Shown here one piece after another: positions 57,972-64,000 of a stretch of DNA of 64,000 nucleotides (positions are counted from its first letter, which is position 1; each line of letters opens with the position of its first letter). The translations under genes and the position numbers were made by a program. The notes below the pieces were generated by a model. It had not been told where the DNA came from and made no database searches. It saw only the letters and a program-made list of their open reading frames with translations. This stretch comes from Anthoceros angustus (taxonomy: Eukaryota; Streptophyta; Anthocerotopsida; Anthocerotales; Anthocerotaceae). Where the stretch lies: positions 2,196,149 to 2,260,148 of the forward strand of contig MU008160.1 of assembly GCA_010909165.1 (NCBI GenBank), in the 5' to 3' direction.

Positions 57972-60720
57972 GTAATATTTCGGGCTGTAATTATGAAATT
58001 AACTTAATTCCGCCCACTAGCTGCTAAGTGTGAGATTAGGGTAGGGTTTGGACACCAAGTCCATAATACCTAGACACTTCATGTGTTTCCTATGCAACTC
58101 ACGACCTAATGATTTTGTTAACAAATCAGAGCATTATCTTTGGTTTGAATATAACTTATGTCTATTGTATTATCTTCTAACTTCTCTCTTATAAAATGAT
58201 TCTCAACTCCTACATGTTTTCTGGAGTGAAAACAGGGTTTCTAGCTAGGCAATGGCACCCGACTATCACTAAACAAAATTGTAGGCTTGTTGAAGATGTT
58301 GAGTTCGCCTAAAATTAATCGACTCCAAACTATATCCTTTGCGCTGAGGTTAATACCCTATACTCGATTGATTAGATAGGGCAACCAGAGGTTGTTTCTT
58401 ACTTGACCAGGATATGGGAGCTCCTCCTAAAAGTAATACATAACCCGACTGGATTTGCGGAGTCGATCACCAAGATAGTCGACGTGCATAAGCCGTTAAT
58501 ATTAACTTCTCGATGCGGTGTATGCTTGAACATTAGTCCTGCTTGCATAGTCCTTCAAATATCTCAAGATGCGCTTAGCGTCCAATGCTCACGTCCGGAT
58601 TCTCCAAAATTGGGAGGAGCTTACTTCAAAAGCAATATCCGGTCTAGTAAAATTACTCACATATATGAGAGTGCCAACGGCATGTCGATATGGTACCGAC
58701 ATCTCTAACTTCTCTTGTTTTGGGACTCATATCAAGTAAGCCTAACTCCACCGGCAAAAGGTGTAGAAGCCGCTTAGCATCCTCAAGACCAAACTTAACT
58801 AAGCATTCTTTAATGTACTTAGTTTGTACAATGCTTAAAGTCTTATCATCACGATTTCTAATGATATTAACTCCTAGTGCATATGTCATCTCCTAAGTCG
58901 ACATCTCAAACAAAGTCCTCAACCAGCCTTTGTTTCGCTAGAGAGGAGAAGATGTGCCATAAAGACATCACAACATATAATAGGAGATAAAATATATCTT
59001 TAGATATAAGAATATATAAACAAGCGCCGCCTTGACTGCTTAAATCCTCCCAAGTTGCACATGAATAGTTAAGTTCCAATTCTTGCTCGATTGCTTGAGG
59101 CCATAAAGGCCTTTAATAAGTCGATACCCAATCCTCTTTGCCTTTAACGTAACCCTCGTTGTCTCATGTATATTTCTCTTTCAAGCGCCTATACAATATG
59201 CCGTCTTTAACATCCATCATATGGAGTTCAAGATCATTGGGTAGCTAAAGCAAATATCATTCAAGTGTGGCAATTACCATATAAGTGGCCCAAGGTATGT
59301 AATCTAGACCAGAATTTGTGTAAAACCTCTCGCTACTAGACGTGTTTTTATATCCTTTCTATAGAACCATCTCCTTTTCTTTTAATTTTGAATACCCATT
59401 TGCTGGTTACTATCTTCCCCCTAGGTGGTTTGACCAATTCCCATGTAGAGTTATTAACTAGGAATTATATAATCTATGCTACCTTCCATAAGTCTTTTTC
59501 GTGAGAAGAGAAAGCTTGTTTTAAGGTAAGAGGTTCTTCCGGGTCTATAGTTGCCTTGACAGCTTGAGAATAAAGTGATATAGGGGTATAGGATCATCAA
59601 AACAGCTAGGTATCCTAAAGGAGGTTCCTTCCAACCCGCAGGACCGAGATAGTAGGTCGGGATCTAAGGTTGTACCTTTGTGCAGTGCATCCATGGGAGC
59701 GGATCATCTATATGATCCGGCTCCACATGTCATCCTCGGGTCATCAAACTCATCATCATGAGTGTCAACGCGCCTCTGGGTCAAGAGGGAGATGTGTTGT
59801 GGAATAGATGCTAACTCTCCTCCTCCTCGCATAATAGGTTCAACTAAAGGAACACGAGAAGCGTGAATGGGAGTGAAATAAGATCATCAAAAATAAGAAG
59901 GGTCAATGGTCTCATCAAGAGAGGACCAAGCCTATCAGCTCCCACTGGGGAAAAGAGGTAAGACTCATGAAAAGTAACACCGAGCATAAAAAGTTGCCTT
60001 GTAGAAGGGTTGAAATAATTTGTAGCCAAAAGTGTATTTCGGCTGGGATCCAACTTCTTACGCAATGCTTTGGGAATAAAAACATATGCGGGATCCAAAA
60101 ATTCAAGGTGGTCAATAGAAGGCTTCTTGCCAATGAATGCTTCATATGGAGTCATACCTTGAACTGATGTAGGCAATCGATTCATGAGATAGGTTGTCAG
60201 GAGGGCCTCCCAATAAGCCTTAGATAACTTAGCTTGTACCAATAAGCAGTGATCTCTTGAGGCGAGATTCTTGTTCTCGCCACGCCATTTTGTTGAGGAG
60301 TGTAGACAATCAGAAGTTGTTGAGCTATACCTTCACCGACAAAATCCTCAAATGTGATGTAAACTCCACCATTGTCGGAACGTAAGGTCTTGAGTTTGTG
60401 ATCCGTAAGTCTCACCCATTTCATGTAGTCCTTGAAGAAGTGAAAGGCATCACTCTTGTTTTTCGTGATGTAGGAAAAGACAAACGAGAGAAATCATCTA
60501 TGAAGGTCAAAAATATCTACTACCACTAAAGGAGGTGTAGACAAGGGTCCACAAATGTCTGGTGCACTATCTCTAAAGGTGACTTGGCCCTTTGTGGAGA
60601 TTTATTTTGAAAGGCTCTTGATGTCGCTTTAGTGAGGACACAAGATTCGCACCAAGGTAGGTGTTCAACCTTTGCAAGGCAAGGGTTCTATATAAAGCTC
60701 CTTAGACATTTGGATTAATT
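57972..60720 (-). pseudogene. Copia-B integrase-RT-RNase H, unit 2
   Basis: Minus strand, single copy of the RNase H/RT block. Motifs: MTYALGVNIIRNRDDKTLSI, KLKTLRSDNGGVYIT (integrase second D region), VYTPQQNGVA and MTPYEAFIGKKPSIDHLEF. Many small indels: where unit 1 has an open integrase of over 290 codons, this copy is broken into short frames. To the right it continues toward protease and gag without the truncation seen in unit 1. Confidence 0.85.
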
Positions 60721-62050
60721 TTTGACTATTAGGATGACCAAGGCGACAATGCCAAAGCATGGTTTGGGTAGGTGTCAATTTGAATGGCAACATTAGCAAT
60801 GGGTGGCTCCCACTTGTACGACAATCTATAGAGACCATCATCTAAAGTGCCTTGTATAGTTTCTATCTCACTTATGAAAGAGAGAAGACAACTATCGCAT
60901 AAAGGATCACCGCAGAGTGTGTTCTTGACAAAGACTTGCAACCGATACTAGATTCTTGCACATTGAAGGAACATGGAGGACTTGATGAAGATGAAGAACC
61001 CCGAATCACACTTGAATACAACGAACCGACACCCAATGGGTAGGTTGTGATCATCCCGTGAGGATCGATGTCCTGTGGGTCATGAGTAAGACTCAAAAGA
61101 GTTGTAACAAATATGTGAAGTAGCTCCACGCCTAAGTACCATGAGGTATTGGAGGGCTTGGAAGAAGCCAAGCACAAGTGAGCAGGAGTTGAGGAAGATT
61201 GTTTTCAACAATGTTAGCTCGTGGGGCCTCCTCCGAGGTTCCCCATTCTTCTTCTTACGACAATCCTTTTCCATGTGATTTGGGATTCGCACCAATTACA
61301 TATAATCCCGCTTCTTGTTACCTCTCAGTGTTGAAGAAGATGCCTCCATCATGGAAAGTATGGGGTCGGAAAGTAGAACCTCGGCCTCGCCTCGCCCTTC
61401 CTCTACCCCTTGTGAATACATCACCTGGTTTGTTGGCTGGAGTGATGACGCTGCTTGCCTCCTCCTCGTAGCAATGCTCCAATAAGTTCGAAACACCGAT
61501 GTCCGCTCTTCATTTGGATCTTCATCGCTTTTCCGACATTGCTAATCACCGCATTTTGAGTTGTAATGAAAGCCCTATAAGAAGGTGGCAATGAAGATAA
61601 GAGAATGACGTAAGCCTCCATCTCGAGATAGGTACGCCATTGAAGATTCCAAATGGGATCGTGCCAATAAAATGCATTAACATGATGTTCGATGGTGTCG
61701 GACTCCTTCATTGAGAGGTTGCGGAAGTTACGTGAAGTGCAACAATACTCATTACATCTCGAGATGAATATAATTGAGCAAGGTGAGTCCACATATCCTT
61801 GAGGTCTTTGCAGCGACATGTCTCACCATATGTTGAGAAAGTCCACGACCAATAAATCTTGTGCCTTCTCGCCTCAAGGCCCTGTGAAGGTTGAAGTTCA
61901 CGCTCAAATCGCGTTGGTCTTGAATTGATCCATCGAATAGCCCCAAAGGTCTCTTTGCCGCAAAGCTCCTCCTCATTCTCAATGACCGATGTCATAGTCT
62001 TTCCATTGAATCGCTCTTTCTCTTTGAAGTCACTATAATGATAATGCAAG
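60721..62050 (-). pseudogene. Copia-B gag and protease, unit 2
   Basis: Minus strand from 62049 down. Gag: MTSVIENEEELCGKETFGAI, CKDLKDMWTHLAQLYSS, LEMEAYVILLSSLPPSYRAF; the DLKDMW / LLSSLPPSY pattern is the copia gag (UBN2-type) fold. A knuckle end reads HMEKDCRKKKN near 61260. The protease site reads LRRGATSHICYNSFESYS near 61100, where (D)TGATSHI is expected. The part to 60721 carries the pre-integrase region (HALALSPWSS, GHPNSQK-like). It is the only gag of copia-B in the window; frameshifts break it at several points. Confidence 0.8.
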
Positions 62051-62098
62051 GAGGTGTTAGTGTGATCTACCTTTGGGGATTAGTGGCTTGTTTGGTCC

Positions 62099-62335
62099 TC
62101 ATTGATCACTCCACCATTGTAGTTGATTTAGAGAACTAAATTGCCGAGGAAGCGCCTTCATCGCCTTCCGCTCATAACTAGATGAAGGTGATGCATCGCT
62201 ACTTGATTGCTTGCGAGAAATCATATCAATTAAAATGGACAACTTTGATCTAAAATCTAGGATTTGACTCATAAAGTCATGGAATTCGAGTTTATAAGGA
62301 AATAACTCTACAAATAGATTTAGGAGGTTGTCCAA
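62099..62335 (-). CDS. Small ORF between copia-B gag and the 206-codon ORF, unknown function
   Basis: 78 codons, minus strand: MDNLLNLFVELFPYKLEFHD, FMSQILDFRSKLSILIDMIS, then a Ser-rich stretch (RKQSSSDASPSSS) and LPRQFSSLNQLQW. It follows the 206-codon ORF by about 35 bases and may have been its C-terminal continuation before a frameshift or stop. No family recognised. Confidence 0.35.
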   Translation of the reverse strand: MDNLLNLFVELFPYKLEFHDFMSQILDFRSKLSILIDMISRKQSSSDASPSSSYERKAMKALPRQFSSLNQLQWWSDQ

Positions 62336-62370
62336 ATTAATTATATGTTAGCAAGAGAATAAGGTAAGAT

Positions 62371-62991
62371 CTAGATCTGAATGTTTAATTTATCAAATAT
62401 TCTAGAAAGATCACAAACTTCGTGTTTTAAAAGTTCTATGTGATTATTAAGAGAATTTTGATAATGATGGATTTCTGATCTAATTTTTGCAACTACTTCA
62501 GATGTGGTATTGAGCTGCAAATTTGTAGATGAGGAGGAAGAAACAGTAGGGCCAGCACGCAAGTTGGGTACGTGATTAAGGGCTAATTCAATAGCTTTTA
62601 CCTGAATAAGGTTGAAAACTTTTAGCAAACTACGTCTATAGAGTTTGATTAATTCCCCTTGATCAGATTGTGAAATTAAAATAGAGGCAATAAAATTAGA
62701 GATGTAAATAGAGGTTCTATCAATTATGTCAAGTTCTCTATTACATCTAACCTGGCGCGATGGTGCGTGGGGGTCTCCTTGAGCTCGTGATGTGGCGGCG
62801 CCTTTGTGGAACGCAAAAGTTTGGGCAACTAGCTTAAATGAGTTCGTTTTGAAACAGGCCCACACTCTTTTGCTAGAAATGGTTTGGTGAAGACATGCAA
62901 GGAAATTTTTGCTCCTTTTGAGCGGAGTTGTAGGACCATGTCGGAAGGCAAAGAGGATATGCAGGAAAAGAAACGGGTCAAAACGACCCAC
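62371..62991 (-). CDS. 206-codon ORF upstream of copia-B gag, unknown function
   Basis: Minus strand, the longest uninterrupted frame in this part of the window. The only Met is at 62991, inside the copia-B LTR. The part that looks protein-like starts near SRAQGDPHAPSRQ and continues CNRELDIIDRTSIYISNFIA, SILISQSDQGELIKLYRRSL, VFNLIQVKAIELALNHVPNL, a Ser-rich linker and an amphipathic C-terminus (NSLNNHIELLKHEVCDLSRI) that looks coiled coil. It lies where the leader between 5' LTR and gag should be, in the element's sense direction. It has no RT, protease, integrase or zinc motif. It could be an accessory ORF of copia-B, part of another inserted element, or a captured gene; none can be decided here. 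Confidence 0.4.
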   Translation of the reverse strand: MGRFDPFLFLHILFAFRHGPTTPLKRSKNFLACLHQTISSKRVWACFKTNSFKLVAQTFAFHKGAATSRAQGDPHAPSRQVRCNRELDIIDRTSIYISNFIASILISQSDQGELIKLYRRSLLKVFNLIQVKAIELALNHVPNLRAGPTVSSSSSTNLQLNTTSEVVAKIRSEIHHYQNSLNNHIELLKHEVCDLSRIFDKLNIQI

Positions 62992-63260
62992 CGGTGAGGA
63001 GAAAGGTAACTACATGAGTGGTAGGAGGTGTCCTACCACCGTAGGAGAAACTCCTACCATGGTAGACGAGGGTAGGAGAGATCCTACCACCGTAGGAGAA
63101 TGACCCCGCTAGTGTTTTGATCACCTACCAGGGAATAGCTCCTACCATGGTAGGAGAGGGTAGGAAGGTATCCCACCAGAGAAACTCCTACCGTGGTAGG
63201 AGAAAGGGAAAACGCCTACCATGGTAGGAGGATGTCCTACCAGTAGGAGATAGGTTTCTA
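62807..63260 (-). mobile_element. Copia-B LTR end (5' LTR side), chimeric beyond the array
   Basis: From tggaacgc at 62807 it matches the other copia-B LTRs through the palindrome array. Past about 63200 the sequence differs completely from 32713-32938, so the U3 half is either from another subfamily or was exchanged by recombination in the array. Confidence 0.6.
63020..63248. repeat. Longest palindrome array of the window
   Basis: About ten units or half-units: CCTACCACCGTAGG (twice), CCTACCATGGTAGA, CCTACCATGGTAGG (twice), CCTACCGTGGTAGG, a reduced CCTACCAGTAGG and others, extending two or three units beyond the homologous arrays at 32541 and 55663. Confidence 0.9.
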
Positions 63261-63510
63261 AGGAAGGTAGCTTATGTTTTAGGCAGGATAGGCTTGCTAT
63301 ATATAGAGTCTTTTAGTGGACTAGATAAATAGGCCAAAATAGGTAATTAAGAAATTAGAGGCTAATTTTCAGTAATTAGAAATTAGAAAATAGGGAAATG
63401 GTATTTTAGTATAAGGAAATTAGGAAACTAACATCAATGGTGAGAAAGGGGCCACGTGGCACACATCCAAGGGCAGGATAGAATGGTAGTTACTTTTCTA
63501 ACCCTTGGGT
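63261..63510. other. AT-rich sequence downstream of the array
   Basis: Non-coding. Contains repeated aattagaaattagaaaatag-type runs and a CACGTGGC G-box at about 63452. It may be promoter sequence for the TATA that follows. Confidence 0.35.
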
Positions 63511-63525
63511 GACTTATAAAAGTGG
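63511..63525 (+). promoter_or_regulatory. TATA-like element on the + strand
   Basis: GACTTATAAAAGTGG, a good plant TATA consensus (TATAAAAG), followed by a GC-richer region. It could be an LTR promoter or that of a gene extending past the window. Confidence 0.45.
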
Positions 63526-63780
63526 TTGCAGTGCCCGCAGGAGGCCACAACTCGTAAACTTGAAGAGACGGCCTCACAGCAGAAGGCGCCCGCCACACCT
63601 CAAGCTGCCCAAGGCCCCATACAGCACCGCATACACGCCACCGTGTTGAGGAGGAGAAGGAGGGCGCAAGCTCAAGAAGGAGGCGAAATCCGCCAGCGCC
63701 AAGAGAGGAAGAAGGAGGAAAAGAGGAAGAAGAGAAGGGAGAAGAAGGTTGGGGCAACCCAACACTTGCCAAGCTCGTGA
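63526..63780 (+). CDS. Highly charged 84-codon ORF, unknown
   Basis: ATG 63526 to TGA 63778. The C-terminal half is almost all Arg, Lys, Glu and Gln (GEIRQRQERKKEEKRKKRRE). It lies just after the TATA-like site, too close for a normal leader, so it may be transcribed leader rather than a translated gene. No family recognised; coding status doubtful. Confidence 0.25.
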   Translation: MQCPQEATTRKLEETASQQKAPATPQAAQGPIQHRIHATVLRRRRRAQAQEGGEIRQRQERKKEEKRKKRREKKVGATQHLPSS

Positions 63781-64000
63781 GGGTGCCTAGGAGGGTGGAG
63801 CGTGGCAAGATTGCTAGGAAACCGTGCAGAAGGGCTCCTAAATTGTCGGTGTGTAAGAGTCCGGGGGAATTTTGGTGAGCTTTCTGCAGGAGAAATTGGG
63901 GTTTTTGAGGGACCAAGGTGTAAGGACTGCAGGAGGAGAGCAAGGGCAAGGACCTTTGAGCTGTGAGCAAGAGCAAATCAGAGGAGGAGAAACGTTTGCA
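63781..64000. other. Unclassified end of window
   Basis: GC-rich and purine-rich on the + strand, with no clear frame. It may continue the transcribed leader that begins after the TATA at 63511. Confidence 0.3.

Noticed and set aside
61990-62060. tRNA gene near the presumed leader
   Set aside because: No cloverleaf with a plausible anticodon and T-arm could be found; I saw no tRNA or rRNA gene anywhere in the window.
62371-62991. Endogenous pararetrovirus origin for the 206-codon ORF
   Set aside because: No coat, movement, protease or RT motif is visible; the idea rests only on composition.
63434-63976. 180-codon minus-strand ORF rich in Ser, Pro and Leu
   Set aside because: It is the complement of purine-rich GAGGAAG-type sequence; low complexity explains its length.

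Overview
The window is nuclear DNA of a land plant. The evidence is a cytokinin type-B response regulator gene with four short GT-AG introns, Ty1/copia and Ty3/gypsy LTR retrotransposons, and a captured fragment of a plant PLS-class pentatricopeptide repeat (PPR) gene. The species cannot be named from sequence alone; the compact introns beside very dense retroelements would fit a bryophyte or lycophyte, but this is inference.

Layout. 1-2262: an LTR-type repeat pair flanking a gypsy pol tail. 2263-3600: unique sequence, the probable promoter and leader. 3601-5870 (+): the only intact cellular gene, a five-exon type-B response regulator of 523 codons. 5871-7215: 3' flank and unique DNA with a 45-bp tandem repeat. 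From about 7.2 kb onward almost everything is broken retroelement sequence.

The retroelement part is itself duplicated. Unit 1 (about 8.9-38.8 kb) and unit 2 (38.8-62.8 kb) carry the same series of modules in the same order, orientation and junctions: copia-A RT/RNase H (-), copia-A LTR (+), possible captured exon, gypsy LTR C1 (-), coiled-coil gag-like repeats (-), copia-A gag-PR-IN (+), gypsy pol (-) with a PPR insert, gypsy LTR C2 (-), a second coiled-coil subfamily (-) with its N-terminal ORF, then copia-B (-). Copia-B carries an antisense, intron-containing fragment of an unrecognised cellular gene between pol and the 3' LTR. In unit 1 copia-B is cut inside integrase; in unit 2 it runs on to gag, a 206-codon ORF of unknown function and the beginning of the other LTR. 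Smaller tandem duplications (255 bp to 1.3 kb) are nested inside the units.

Three patterns cross element boundaries. A 16-bp palindrome, TCCTACCRYGGTAGGA, forms arrays both in the copia-B LTR and beside the coding part of the coiled-coil family. A segment of about 430 bp in the gypsy LTR C occurs in opposite orientations in subfamilies C1 and C2. Reading frames in the repeats are broken by small deletions that fall strikingly often on CAG/CTG/CCG sites, while the cellular gene has none; this may be a methylation-linked sequencing artefact, so many of the broken calls here could be partly technical.
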